From Gammaproteobacteria bacterium (GTDB taxonomy: Bacteria > Pseudomonadota > Gammaproteobacteria > Steroidobacterales > XN24), in assembly GCA_024640085.1 (NCBI GenBank), contig JAHEFR010000006.1, positions 62,001-126,000 on the forward strand: a stretch of 64,000 nucleotides of DNA, given 5' to 3'. Both the position numbers and the translations under genes were made by a program. Each line of letters opens with the position of its first letter. The stretch's first letter is position 1. The notes under the pieces were generated by a model. The model was not told the DNA's origin and ran no database searches. It saw only the letters and a program-made list of their open reading frames with translations. Shown here in pieces: positions 1-10,466 of this stretch.

Positions 1-773
1 ACCAGCGGCAGGCCGAGGCGTCCGTAGATACCCTCCAGCCACGGCGCAAGCGTCGCGTTCCTCGCCAGGTTCGCCCGCTGGCTGTGCACCGCCGATGCCG
101 CCAGCACCAGGACGGCGATCAGCAGAACGATCCGGCGGGTCCAGTGCAGCAGAGCCGACGACTGCCTGGTCAGCATCTCACCCGGCGGCGTCTCATCGGC
201 GGCGTCGGGCTCTTCGATCTGGCCGGAGGGAAGGCCTTCGACGAACTCGAGTCCGTCGATGTCCGGCATGTCCTGGTCACCGAGTTCCTCGATCGAGAAC
301 AACTCTTCGGCCGTAACGTCGAGATTGACCGTCGGGTCGTCATCGTCGTCGGCCGACAGAGACCAGGATGCACCGGCATCCCCGTCCCGCGTGGCGTCGA
401 CGTCGGACACATCGGTTTCTATCTCTCCGTCGCTGGCCGCGGACTCGGTCGGCGCCAGGTCGGGGTCGGACTCCAGCGGCGCATCCGGCGTCGATTCGCC
501 GGTCTCGATCGGCGCCGCCTCTGCATCATCGCCAGGCTCCGGGGCGGGCTCGGCCTCGCTCGACGGGTCCGGCGTGGGCGCCTGTTCCGCGGGAGGCTCC
601 GGCTGTCCCTCGCCAGGTCCGACTGGGAGCGGCTGGGGATAGGTGTCGCTGAGGCGGTCCAGGGCGTCGAACCGCGAACCGCAGGCCCCGCATCGCACTT
701 CACCGCCCGCATGCCGCAGGTGGGCGCTGGTAACCCTGTAGACGGCGTCACATTCAGGGCACTGCGTGTACAC
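1..773 (-). CDS. MJ0042-type zinc-ribbon / DUF3426-like membrane protein (C-terminus off the left edge)
   Basis: The frame opens with a GTG at 773, one base after the prmA stop, so it is probably the next gene of that operon. The first residues carry two Cys-x2-Cys pairs (CPEC and CGAC), the MJ0042 zinc-ribbon signature. A long acidic, Pro/Glu/Asp-rich, low-complexity linker of about 190 residues follows. One hydrophobic segment (RRIVLLIAVLVLA) lies near residues 212-230. This ribbon-linker-single-TM layout is that of zinc-ribbon/DUF3426 proteins usually found beside prmA in gammaproteobacteria. The C-terminal domain lies outside the window, so DUF3426 itself is inferred. Function is unknown. 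Confidence 0.8.
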   Translation of the reverse strand, partial: MYTQCPECDAVYRVTSAHLRHAGGEVRCGACGSRFDALDRLSDTYPQPLPVGPGEGQPEPPAEQAPTPDPSSEAEPAPEPGDDAEAAPIETGESTPDAPLESDPDLAPTESAASDGEIETDVSDVDATRDGDAGASWSLSADDDDDPTVNLDVTAEELFSIEELGDQDMPDIDGLEFVEGLPSGQIEEPDAADETPPGEMLTRQSSALLHWTRRIVLLIAVLVLAASAVHSQRANLARNATLAPWLEGIYGRLGLPL

Positions 774-774
774 G

Positions 775-1656
775 TCAGTTGGTCTCCAGTCGGCGTCCCG
801 TCAGCCGGACCCATCCGTCTCTTTCCGCGGGATCGCGGAAATCGAACCACTCGGCATACGCGCTGATCACGGGTTCGGTCTGTTCTGCAAGGATACCGGA
901 CATTACCAGCGTCGCGCCTGGCCTGAGGGCGCGGGCAAACCTCGGGGCCAGGTCGATCAGCGGCCCGGCCAGGATGTTGGCCATGACCAGGTCCGCCTCA
1001 GGCACCTGATCGTCAGCCGGCGTCACCCGGACACGCCCGGCGATCCGGTTCCTGGCGGCGTTGGCCCGGGTCGCGGTCAGGGCCTGGGGGTCGATGTCCG
1101 TCGCCGCCACCTCGCTGGCGCCGAGGCGCGCGGCGGCGATCGCGAGAATTCCAGATCCGCACCCGAAATCCACCACGCGCATGCCGACAGGTGGGTTGGC
1201 GTCGAGCCATTCCAGGCACAGTGCCGTGGTCGCGTGGGTTCCGGTCCCGAATGCAAGGCCGGGATCCAGATGAATCGTCACCGCGGATTGCTCGTCCGCG
1301 GGGCGCTGGTCTCCGGGACAGACCCACAGGTGCCGGCCGAAACGCATTGGCCGGAAGTCCCTGAGCCACTCGCGCTCCCAGGCTTTGTCCTCGATCCGGC
1401 TGAGATGGAATCCGCGTCGCGCCGACCAGACATCGGTATCTGCCATCGCCGTCAGTCGCCCCTCCGGCCCATCCTCGAAAAGGGCCGTGAGGACGATCTC
1501 GGGCCATAGCGGGGTATCCCCCGGGGCAGGCTCCAGCACCGGGTCGTCCCGGGCGTCCTCCAGGGTGACCGCTGCGGCCCCCAGCGCCTCGATTTCGCCG
1601 GCTGCCCGTTCGGCCAGGTCGCGATCGAAGTGCAGGGATATCTGCAACCAGGACAT
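775..1656 (-). CDS. prmA: Ribosomal protein L11 methyltransferase PrmA
   Basis: This 293-residue protein has the length of PrmA, the cytoplasmic SAM-dependent enzyme that trimethylates ribosomal protein L11. The SAM-binding glycine loop reads VVDFGCGSGILAIAAARLGA near residues 160-180. The downstream MANILAGPLIDL segment is the family's conserved NIL motif. The N-terminal part (SWLQISLHF...) matches the L11-binding domain. It starts at ATG 1656, 22 bases after accC on the same strand, and ends one base before the zinc-ribbon gene. The order accB-accC-prmA is common in gammaproteobacteria. Confidence 0.97.
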   Translation of the reverse strand: MSWLQISLHFDRDLAERAAGEIEALGAAAVTLEDARDDPVLEPAPGDTPLWPEIVLTALFEDGPEGRLTAMADTDVWSARRGFHLSRIEDKAWEREWLRDFRPMRFGRHLWVCPGDQRPADEQSAVTIHLDPGLAFGTGTHATTALCLEWLDANPPVGMRVVDFGCGSGILAIAAARLGASEVAATDIDPQALTATRANAARNRIAGRVRVTPADDQVPEADLVMANILAGPLIDLAPRFARALRPGATLVMSGILAEQTEPVISAYAEWFDFRDPAERDGWVRLTGRRLETN

Positions 1657-1678
1657 GGGGGAAGCCGTGACCAGGCCC

Positions 1679-3019
1679 TTAAAGACCCAGCCGTTTCTCG
1701 AGATAGTGGATGTCCGTGCCTCCGGTCTTGAAGGCGCTGTGGCTGAATATCTCCTGGTGGAGAGGGATATTGGTCTTGATGCCTTCGATGACCATCTCAG
1801 ACAGGGCCTGCTGCATCCGTGCGATCGCCGAGGCGCGATTGTGGCCGTGGGTGATGATCTTGCCGATCATGGAATCATAGAAGGGCGGCACAACGTAGCC
1901 GCTGTAGATGTGAGTATCCAGCCGCACCCCGGGACCTCCCGGAGAGTGCCACTGGTGGATGGGTCCGGGGCAGGGCATGAAGTTGGTCGGATCTTCGGCG
2001 GCGATCCTGCATTCCACGGCATGCCCCCTGAACTCCACGTCCTCTTGCCGCCACTGCAGGGACTCGCCGGCCGCGAGGCGGATCTGCTCCCGCACAATAT
2101 CGATCCCTGTGATCATTTCCGTCACAGGGTGCTCCACCTGTACCCGGGTGTTCATCTCGATGAAGTAGAACTCGCCGTCCTGGTAGAGGAACTCGAATGT
2201 GCCCGCACCCAGGTATCCGATTTCCTCGCAGGCCCTCACGCACCGATTGCCGATCGTGTTGCGCTGTTCTTCAGTGATGCCGGGTGCCGGCGCCTCCTCT
2301 ATCACTTTCTGGTGGCGCCGCTGCATGGAGCAGTCACGCTCGCCGAGATGGATGGCCCTGCCATCCTTGTCGGCCAGCACCTGGAATTCCACATGGCGGG
2401 GATGACCGAGGAACTTCTCCATGTAGACCGTTTCGTTGCTGAAAGCGGCCATCGCCTCGGACCGCGTCACCATGATGGCGTTCATCAAGGTCGCTTCCGT
2501 GTGTACCACTCTCATGCCGCGGCCGCCGCCGCCGCCGGATGCCTTGATGATGACCGGGTAGCCGAGATCCCGCGCGATACGGACGTTCTCCTCGATGTCC
2601 TCGCCCAGGGGCCCGTCGGAGCCGGGCACACATGGGACGCCCGCGCTGCGCATCGAGCGGATGGCCGAGACCTTGTCACCCATCAGGCGGATGGTCTCGG
2701 ACCGTGGGCCGATGAACGTGAAACCACTGTTCTCCACCCGCTCGGCGAAATCCGCATTCTCCGAGAGGAAGCCGTAGCCCGGGTGGATCGCCATGGCGTC
2801 GGTGACCTCGGCGGCGCTGATGATCGCCGGCATGTTGAGATAGCTCTCTGCCGAGGGCGGCGGGCCGATGCAGACGGACTCGTCGGCGAGCAGGACGTGC
2901 TTCTGGGTGCGGTCGGCCTCCGAGTGCACCGCAACCGTCTTGATCCCCAGCTCGCGGCAGGCCCGCAAGATCCGCAGGGCGATCTCTCCGCGGTTGGCGA
3001 TGACGACTTTGTCCAGCAT
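1679..3019 (-). CDS. accC: Acetyl-CoA carboxylase, biotin carboxylase subunit
   Basis: The 446-residue ATP-grasp enzyme carboxylates the biotin on AccB using ATP and bicarbonate, the first half-reaction of fatty-acid synthesis. Visible hallmarks are the N-terminal [13 protein letters not shown], the glycine-rich ATP loop SGGGGGRGM near residues 160-170, and the catalytic segment [14 protein letters not shown] near 288-301. Length matches the E. coli subunit of about 449 residues. It lies 11 bases downstream of accB and is surely co-transcribed. No key residue appears to be missing. Confidence 0.98.
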   Translation of the reverse strand: MLDKVVIANRGEIALRILRACRELGIKTVAVHSEADRTQKHVLLADESVCIGPPPSAESYLNMPAIISAAEVTDAMAIHPGYGFLSENADFAERVENSGFTFIGPRSETIRLMGDKVSAIRSMRSAGVPCVPGSDGPLGEDIEENVRIARDLGYPVIIKASGGGGGRGMRVVHTEATLMNAIMVTRSEAMAAFSNETVYMEKFLGHPRHVEFQVLADKDGRAIHLGERDCSMQRRHQKVIEEAPAPGITEEQRNTIGNRCVRACEEIGYLGAGTFEFLYQDGEFYFIEMNTRVQVEHPVTEMITGIDIVREQIRLAAGESLQWRQEDVEFRGHAVECRIAAEDPTNFMPCPGPIHQWHSPGGPGVRLDTHIYSGYVVPPFYDSMIGKIITHGHNRASAIARMQQALSEMVIEGIKTNIPLHQEIFSHSAFKTGGTDIHYLEKRLGL

Positions 3020-3030
3020 CTGTTTTGCGC

Positions 3031-3495
3031 CTACTCGATGATGAACAGGGGCTGTCCGAACTCGACCGGCTCCCCGTTTTCCGCCAGGATCGATACCACG
3101 CGGCCGGTCGTGTCAGATTCGATCTGGTTCATCATCTTCATGGCTTCGATGATGCAGAGGGTGTCGCCGGCCTGTACCTCGCTGCCCACCTGTACGAAGG
3201 GTTTCGCTCCCGGGGCCGGAGCTGAGTAGAAGGTGCCGACCATGGGCGCGGTGACCGTGTGGCCATCGGGCATAGAAGGTGCCTCCGCGCGGTCGCCCGA
3301 TTCCGTCGAATGATCACCGCTCGCCGGCACGGTGGTCGGGCTAGCGAATGGCATGGCCATGGCGGGCCACGGCGTCTGGGCCACGGGGAGATGGCGGCTG
3401 ATCCGCACGGAGTCCTCGCCCTCCGAAATCTCGATCTCGGAGATTCCGGATTCCTCGAGCAATTCGATCAGTTTCTTGACCTTGCGGATGTCCAT
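3031..3495 (-). CDS. accB: Biotin carboxyl carrier protein of acetyl-CoA carboxylase
   Basis: This 154-residue carrier has the standard layout. A short N-terminal helix region ([17 protein letters not shown]) leads into a Pro/Ala/Ser-rich linker at about 35-80, then the biotinyl domain at about 81-154. The biotinylated lysine is K120 in EAMKMMN. The biotin is carboxylated by AccC and donates to acetyl-CoA through AccA/AccD, which are not in this window. The gene sits between aroQ (12 bases upstream) and accC (11 bases downstream), the conserved aroQ-accB-accC operon order. Confidence 0.98.
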   Translation of the reverse strand: MDIRKVKKLIELLEESGISEIEISEGEDSVRISRHLPVAQTPWPAMAMPFASPTTVPASGDHSTESGDRAEAPSMPDGHTVTAPMVGTFYSAPAPGAKPFVQVGSEVQAGDTLCIIEAMKMMNQIESDTTGRVVSILAENGEPVEFGQPLFIIE

Positions 3496-3507
3496 GGCCT
3501 GCGTTCC

Positions 3508-3957
3508 TCAGTCTTGGGTCGCTGTCGCGATGCCGGCCGCCGCCCGGATCGCCAGTTCGTAGCCGCCAGGGCCCAGCCCGGCGATGATGCCGCGGGCGAT
3601 GTCGGAGAAATAGGAATGATGGCGGAAAGGCTCCCGGGCCTGCGTATTGCTCAGGTGTAACTCGATGAAGGGGATGGAGACGGCCAGCAGTGCATCCCGG
3701 ATGGCCACGCTGGTGTGCGTGAATGCCGCCGGGTTGATGACGATGCAGCCAACTCCCTCCGTCGCTCCCTGGTGGATGCGCTCGACGATGGCGTGCTCGG
3801 CGTTGCTCTGGAAACTCTCGAGTTCACAGCCAAGTTCGGCAGCCAGCGCACGGCAGCGGGATTCGATCTCGGACAGGGTGACCGTGCCGTAGGTGTCCGG
3901 CTCGCGGCGACCGAGGAGATCAAGGTTGGGGCCGTTAACCAGCAGGATTCTTGCCAC
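3508..3957 (-). CDS. aroQ: Type II 3-dehydroquinate dehydratase
   Basis: The 149-residue enzyme catalyses the third shikimate-pathway step, dehydrating 3-dehydroquinate. Type II features are the N-terminal [17 protein letters not shown], the active-site tyrosine in DTYG near residue 23, the substrate-loop [10 protein letters not shown], and the C-terminal ELHLSN / FRHHSYFS with the catalytic histidine. The start is GTG at 3957, immediately before the family's usual N-terminus. The 101 bases upstream, to the tlpA stop at 4059, are the likeliest place for the aroQ-accBC promoter, although I see no clean consensus there. Confidence 0.97.
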   Translation of the reverse strand: MARILLVNGPNLDLLGRREPDTYGTVTLSEIESRCRALAAELGCELESFQSNAEHAIVERIHQGATEGVGCIVINPAAFTHTSVAIRDALLAVSIPFIELHLSNTQAREPFRHHSYFSDIARGIIAGLGPGGYELAIRAAAGIATATQD

Positions 3958-4058
3958 CGATCGTCCGCCGTCTTCCCCCAGAACGAGGTTTCGAGATTAC
4001 TGGTTTACGGTGTGTTTTTCTACATTTCGCGGAAGTTCGATGCAATTTGGCTGCAAAT

Positions 4059-4583
4059 TCAAAGGATTTCCCTGATATATTCCGTCGCCTCCTTAGCGTG
4101 CAGCTCACCCATGTGGACCCGGGTGACCTGGCCGGAGGCATCGACGAACGCTGTAAAAGGAAGGCCGATCCAGTCCGGAAGTACCCGGTTTCCCAAGTCC
4201 ACGGCATCCTGCTGCCCCACCAAGATGGGATAGTTGAAGCCGGTGTCGGCCGCGTACGCCTGGACCGCCGCCATGTCGTCGACGGCGATGCCGATCACCT
4301 GAAAGGAGGCGGAGTGGCCGGCCTGCAGCGTGATCAGCAGCGGTATCTCTCGCCGGCACGGCGGGCACCATGTGGCCCAGAAATTGATGATCCGGGGCCG
4401 GCCGTCCCATTCGGAGGATTGCCGGATCACTCCCTCGACGTCCGGGAGCGCGAATTCCGGGAGCATCGGAAGGGTATTCTCCGAAACGGAGGGGTTATCC
4501 CGCAGGGCGTTGAAGGCCAGGAAACCGCCGCCGGCGCTGGCGACGGCAAGGGCAAGGGCGAGCACGACGCGGGCGGGGCTCAC
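4059..4583 (-). CDS. TlpA/ResA-type membrane-anchored thiol-disulfide oxidoreductase
   Basis: A 174-residue thioredoxin-fold protein. Residues 1-25 form a hydrophobic signal-anchor, so the domain faces the periplasm. The redox motif is WCPPC at 72-76 (Cys73, Cys76), followed by the cis-proline region typical of TlpA/ResA. It starts at GTG 4583, overlapping the dsbD stop by four bases (GTGA), so translation is probably coupled to dsbD. Placement implies that DsbD supplies its electrons. The final target, such as a cytochrome c apoprotein or sulfenylated proteins, cannot be read from the sequence. Confidence 0.92.
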   Translation of the reverse strand: MSPARVVLALALAVASAGGGFLAFNALRDNPSVSENTLPMLPEFALPDVEGVIRQSSEWDGRPRIINFWATWCPPCRREIPLLITLQAGHSASFQVIGIAVDDMAAVQAYAADTGFNYPILVGQQDAVDLGNRVLPDWIGLPFTAFVDASGQVTRVHMGELHAKEATEYIREIL

Positions 4584-6760
4584 GGGGCGCTCGCCTGGAG
4601 CCGCTCCACGTGGCTCGCAAATTCAGCCGCCGGCGCGAAGCCCACCAGCCGATAGCCGCCGAGTTCCGAGCCGTCGGGCGCGAAGAAGGCGATGGTGGGC
4701 GGGCCGAAGATGCCGAATCGCCTGAGGAGCGCCTGGTCCTCGGCGTCGTTGGCGGTGACGTCGGCCTGCAACAGGACGACGCCGTCGAGCGCAGCCGCGA
4801 CGGCCGGGTCGGTGAAGGTGTACCGGTCCATCTTCCGGCAATCGACACACCAGTCGGCGTAGAAATCGAGCATGGCAAGCCGTCCCTCCCGTCCGGCGGC
4901 CGCCAATTCGCGGTCCAGATCGGCAGTGGTCTTCACATGGCGGAAGTCCAGGGCGACCTCTTGGTGGGAGCCACCGGCCAGCCCTTCCAGTGGCCGCAGG
5001 GGGCTGGTGGCGCCGGTGGCGGCCCCGATCAGGATCGCCAGCCCGTAGGCCAGGGCCGCCAGGCCGCCGATCCTGCGCCAGGAATTCGGCGGGCGCCGGG
5101 TTCCGGTTGTCGCAATCAATCCGCTCATCAGCAGGCCGGCAAGCAATAGCAACAGGCCCCACAGGGTCATTGCCACGGCGGCAGGGACGATCCTCTCGAT
5201 CATCCAGATAGCCACGCCCAGGAGCAGGAGACCGAAGAATTTCTTGACCGCCTCCATCCACGGCCCCGCCTTGGGCAATAGTTTGCCGGCGGAGGCGCCG
5301 AAGGCGAGCAACGGCGTGCCCATACCGAGACTCAGCGCGAACAGGGCCGTCCCTCCCCGGAACGCGTCGCCACTCTGGCCGATCACGATCAGGGCCGCCG
5401 CCAGTGGCGCCGCGACACAGGGCCCGACGATGAGTGCCGACAGCAGCCCCATCACGCCGGCACCCAGCAGGGTCCCGCCGGCCTGTTTCTGGGAGGCCTC
5501 GGTCAGCCGGGTCTGCAGGGCGGCCGGCATCTGCAGCTCGTACAGCCCGAACATCGCCAGCGACAAGGCGACGAAAATAGCGCTGAAGGCGATCAACACC
5601 ACCGGGTGCTGGAAGGCCGCCTGCAGGTTCTGACCGAGCAGCGCCACTACCACCCCGGCCACGGTATAGGTCAGCGCCATAGCGAGGACGAAAGCCAGCG
5701 AAAGGCTGAAGGCACGCCGGACGTCCATGGACGGGCCCTGGCCGACGATGATGCTGGAGAGGATGGGCACCATCGGCAACACGCAGGGCGTGAAGGCCAG
5801 CAGCAGCCCAAAACCGAAGAACGTCAGCGCGACCCAGGGGAGTGCGCCGCCCCGGATCAGGCCGGCAAGCCGGTCCTGCTCCGACACCGGTCCCGAAGCA
5901 TCCGTTGCCGTGTCGGCGGTCGGTCCATCGGCCAGGTCCAGCACCACGTCGCGCTTGATGGGGGGGTAGCAGATGCCGTCCTCGGCGCACCCCTGGTAAC
6001 CGACCTGGAGCTCCAGTCGCCGACCCTCCGGTGCCTGTACGGGGAGCCGAACGCTAAGTTCGTCATGGAACACCTCGGTGCGACCGAAGAATTCATCTTC
6101 CTTGGGCTCGCCCTCCGGGATCAGCGGCTGACCGACCGACTGGCCCTCACCGAGAGCCGTGAACGTCAGGCTGTGCCGGTAAAGGTAGTAGCCCTTGGCG
6201 ATCTGCCAGTTGAACTCGACCCAGCCGCGGCTGACAGTCTCGGCCGTGAAATGGAAGGCTTCGTCGGGCGGGAGGAAATCCCCGTCGCTGGCGCCCGAGC
6301 TTAACAGCGACAGCAGCTTGCCCTTCGCCGGCGCGGTGGCCGACGGCAGCGATACCGCTCGGACCCAGGTCTGGGGCGGGTAGCACAGGCCCAGGTCGGC
6401 GCATCCCTGGGAGCGGATGCTCACCTCCAGGTCCGTGTCGGCCCCTGAACTCCGTCCCACCGGGATGCGTATGGAGAAGCTGCCGCGATAGATCTCGGAG
6501 CGGCCGAAGAACTCATCTTCGTGGATTTCGCCGGCGGCGAATTCCGGTTCCCCCAGGGTCATGCCGGGGGTGCTGGTCTCAAAAGCGAAGCGCTTGCGAT
6601 AGAGGTAATAACCAGGCTCGAGATCCCATTCCAGGCGGACCGCATCGACCTCGCCCACGGCCGTCACCCGGAACGCCTGTTCGGGCGGCAGGGGCTCCAG
6701 GTCCTGGGCCCAGGCCACCAGGGGAGCCGCCGTCAGCAGCAGCAGTAACAATTTCCTCAT
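4580..6760 (-). CDS. dsbD: Thiol:disulfide interchange protein DsbD with two N-terminal alpha domains
   Basis: DsbD passes electrons from cytoplasmic thioredoxin to periplasmic thiol proteins. From the ATG at 6760 the protein has 726 residues: a signal peptide (1-19); a first DsbD-alpha domain with Cys120/Cys126 (GCADLGLC); a second with Cys258/Cys264 (GCAEDGIC); the membrane domain at about 305-580 with Cys326 (FTPCVLP) and Cys448 (GPCVAAPL); and a C-terminal thioredoxin domain with Cys638/Cys641 (WCVDC). Canonical DsbD has one alpha domain and is about 150 residues shorter. I chose ATG 6760 over the upstream in-frame start because a signal peptide follows it and it lies two bases after the cutA stop. 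Confidence 0.95.
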   Translation of the reverse strand: MRKLLLLLLTAAPLVAWAQDLEPLPPEQAFRVTAVGEVDAVRLEWDLEPGYYLYRKRFAFETSTPGMTLGEPEFAAGEIHEDEFFGRSEIYRGSFSIRIPVGRSSGADTDLEVSIRSQGCADLGLCYPPQTWVRAVSLPSATAPAKGKLLSLLSSGASDGDFLPPDEAFHFTAETVSRGWVEFNWQIAKGYYLYRHSLTFTALGEGQSVGQPLIPEGEPKEDEFFGRTEVFHDELSVRLPVQAPEGRRLELQVGYQGCAEDGICYPPIKRDVVLDLADGPTADTATDASGPVSEQDRLAGLIRGGALPWVALTFFGFGLLLAFTPCVLPMVPILSSIIVGQGPSMDVRRAFSLSLAFVLAMALTYTVAGVVVALLGQNLQAAFQHPVVLIAFSAIFVALSLAMFGLYELQMPAALQTRLTEASQKQAGGTLLGAGVMGLLSALIVGPCVAAPLAAALIVIGQSGDAFRGGTALFALSLGMGTPLLAFGASAGKLLPKAGPWMEAVKKFFGLLLLGVAIWMIERIVPAAVAMTLWGLLLLLAGLLMSGLIATTGTRRPPNSWRRIGGLAALAYGLAILIGAATGATSPLRPLEGLAGGSHQEVALDFRHVKTTADLDRELAAAGREGRLAMLDFYADWCVDCRKMDRYTFTDPAVAAALDGVVLLQADVTANDAEDQALLRRFGIFGPPTIAFFAPDGSELGGYRLVGFAPAAEFASHVERLQASAP

Positions 6761-6762
6761 TA

Positions 6763-7101
6763 TCAAGCGTCCGGGAATGAAGGAGTTACCTGGCGGGCGA
6801 CCCACTCCAGGTACGCAGGAAGGCCGTCCGTAACAGGGACCGCCACCAGCTCTGGAAGTTCGTACGGATGCCGGATACGGAGCCAGTCACTCAGGCGCCC
6901 GAATGCGTCTTCCGTAGTCTTGATCAGCATCAGGCACTCGTCGTCGCACTGGAGGCCCCCCTCCCAGCGGTATACGGATTGCAGACCGGGTACCAGGTTG
7001 ACACAGGCCGCTATCCCTGCCTCCATCATTTCTTCGGCCATCGCGCGCCCCTCGGCTGGGTCCGGGCAGGTGGAGATTGCAATTATAACCTTGGTAATCA
7101 T
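6763..7101 (-). CDS. cutA: CutA1 divalent-cation tolerance protein
   Basis: The 112-residue protein matches the small trimeric CutA1 family. It shows the N-terminal VIIAISTCPDPAEGRAMAEEMM, the central IAACVNLVPGLQSVYRWEGGLQ and the C-terminal HPYELPELVAVPVTDGLPAYLEW. CutA has been linked to copper tolerance, but its biochemical role is unsettled. It lies two bases upstream of dsbD on the same strand and diverges from groES. The cutA-dsbD pairing is common in gammaproteobacteria, where cutA, dsbD and groESL are often neighbours. Confidence 0.96.
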   Translation of the reverse strand: MITKVIIAISTCPDPAEGRAMAEEMMEAGIAACVNLVPGLQSVYRWEGGLQCDDECLMLIKTTEDAFGRLSDWLRIRHPYELPELVAVPVTDGLPAYLEWVARQVTPSFPDA

Positions 7102-7194
7102 TGGCTTACGAAGCTAAAGGGCGATCGAGCCGTGACCGGCCGGCTCAAGCATAGCGGCCACCGGTGCGGAATCAAAAAAAATCCCGGCTAGCCC

Positions 7195-7222
7195 TTGACT
7201 CACGGGAAACCGACCATATTAT
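7195..7222 (+). promoter_or_regulatory. groESL sigma-70-type promoter
   Basis: A -35 TTGACT at 7195-7200 and a -10 TATTAT at 7217-7222 are separated by 16 bases, about 95 bases upstream of the groES start. The -10 abuts the CIRCE operator. The same stretch can also be read as a weak heat-shock-sigma match (CTTGAC ... CCATAT), so sigma-32 input cannot be excluded. Confidence 0.7.
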
Positions 7223-7248
7223 TAGCAGTCCCCGAGGGTGAGTGCTAA
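7222..7248 (+). promoter_or_regulatory. CIRCE operator (HrcA-binding inverted repeat)
   Basis: The arms are TTAGCAGTC (7222-7230) and GAGTGCTAA (7240-7248), separated by exactly nine bases. The consensus is TTAGCACTC-N9-GAGTGCTAA, so there is one mismatch, in the left arm. The operator starts at the last base of the -10, in the position where HrcA represses groESL. This implies heat-shock derepression of the operon. hrcA is not in the window. Confidence 0.9.
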
Positions 7249-7316
7249 TGGCTCACCCTTCTTGCGACTGGGTTGGATCTTCCAAAACAGAGCGAAACTA
7301 TCAGGAGACAGACCCC

Positions 7317-9291
<1,975 letters not shown>

Positions 9292-9330
9292 GAGGCCCGC
9301 GCCTCACGCATCTTTCGCGTCAAGCGACCG

Positions 9331-9361
9331 GAAGCCCCGCCTCGGCGGGGCTTCTTTTTTT
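9331..9361 (+). terminator. Rho-independent terminator after groESL
   Basis: A perfect 10-bp stem, GAAGCCCCGC (9331-9340) with GCGGGGCTTC (9345-9354), encloses a CTCG loop and is followed directly by seven T residues (9355-9361). This is a textbook intrinsic terminator on the plus strand. Confidence 0.96.
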
Positions 9362-9641
9362 CTCGGTGCCGGTCATATCTTTATAGCTTTTCGGCCAGGG
9401 CACCCGCGTCCAATGCCGGCGTGCGCGGCTGTACCCTCAGTGGCTGGATGCCCACCGCCGGAAAGACTTGCTGCCAAAACAAGCTATCAAAGTATGACCA
9501 GCACCAACTGTGTAGGTCCCTCGTTTTGACATGACACAACACCAGGCCGATTATCGACTGATCCAATGCGGCCGCGAAACTGGGGTAGAACCCATTTGCT
9601 GTTCACGGGACGGAGACAGGCTGCCATCAGAGGAGAGGACG
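9362..9641. other. Intergenic region between the groL terminator and the secreted protein gene
   Basis: I see no convincing coding frame here. The left part shows no recognisable element. A good sigma-70 promoter lies at 9526-9554, and a purine-rich ribosome site (GAGGAGAGGA, about 9630-9639) precedes the next gene. The region serves mainly as the upstream control region of the gene starting at 9642. Confidence 0.6.
9526..9554 (+). promoter_or_regulatory. Sigma-70-type promoter for the gene at 9642
   Basis: A perfect -35 TTGACA at 9526-9531 is followed after 17 bases by GATTAT (9549-9554; four of six consensus bases). The predicted start site near 9561 leaves a leader of about 80 bases before the ATG at 9642. 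Confidence 0.65.
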
Positions 9642-10466
9642 ATGAGAATTGCTGTACATTCTCGTGCGCGCTGGTCAGCGGCCCTGGTTCTGCCGTTCAC
9701 TCTAATTCCCTGTTTCGCGGCCGCAGCCGAATGGCAGCAAACCGCCAGCGTCAATTTCCACGAGATGCCCTGGGGTCGCTACACGGAGATCGTGATCGAG
9801 CAGCTACCCTCCATCGATGCCGCCATCGAGGCTTCCCAGGATCCGGAAAAGCTGGCGGCCATGGTTGCCGAAGCACAGGCGCGAGGGATGGAATCGGAGG
9901 ATTTTGCAACAGATCAAGCTGTGGTCATTCTCATCCCCGGTCTCGAATACGGCATGAGCGGAACGTTTACCAACGTTCGCATCGAATCGGGTAACGGCAT
10001 ATCGGTAACGAAGGACGGCAAAATCGGCGCACGACTGGCACCCACCAGGGCAGAGTATACCGGCGTCGTAACGCTGGAGGAGTTCACCGAAACTTCCCTG
10101 AAAGGGAGCTACGCCGCCGACCTTTACAACGAGCACATGACAGATCGCGAAATCCGTGCCAAGGAACGTGATTTCGTCGGCCGGGTGTCGGCTGATTTCG
10201 ACATCGACCTTTCACCGCCCGATTCGTCGGTCTACGATCAACCGCCGGCCGATAGCCCCGGCTACAATCCGGTGCCGAGCGGTATGGATCCCTTCAACCT
10301 GCCCGACGTTCCGAAAGACCTCGATGACAAAGACACCACGCTGGTGCGCCGAATGCAGGAAGCCGGGGTCCCGCCGGAGACGCAAGGCGCTATGCTGCAG
10401 ATGCTTCGGGACCTGCCCCCGGAGCAGGTCGACACGGTACTGAAAAGCTACAAGAGTTCCTATTAA
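9642..10466 (+). CDS. Secreted protein of unknown function
   Basis: I do not recognise this 274-residue protein. It starts at ATG 9642 behind GAGGAGAGGA. Residues 1-26 form a signal peptide (a basic start, then WSAALVLPFTLIPCFAAAAE), so it is exported. The mature part is acidic, has no cysteine and no further membrane segment. It mixes a predicted beta-rich section (about 100-165) with a Pro/Asp-rich stretch at about 195-235 and a helical C-terminus (VPPETQGAMLQMLRDLPPEQVD). It stands alone behind its own promoter. A periplasmic or surface role is the only supportable inference. Confidence 0.8.
   Translation: MRIAVHSRARWSAALVLPFTLIPCFAAAAEWQQTASVNFHEMPWGRYTEIVIEQLPSIDAAIEASQDPEKLAAMVAEAQARGMESEDFATDQAVVILIPGLEYGMSGTFTNVRIESGNGISVTKDGKIGARLAPTRAEYTGVVTLEEFTETSLKGSYAADLYNEHMTDREIRAKERDFVGRVSADFDIDLSPPDSSVYDQPPADSPGYNPVPSGMDPFNLPDVPKDLDDKDTTLVRRMQEAGVPPETQGAMLQMLRDLPPEQVDTVLKSYKSSY

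Noticed and set aside
1385-3229. A 614-codon plus-strand frame across accC and accB
   Set aside because: It is antisense to well-supported genes on the minus strand and has a composition typical of shadow frames.
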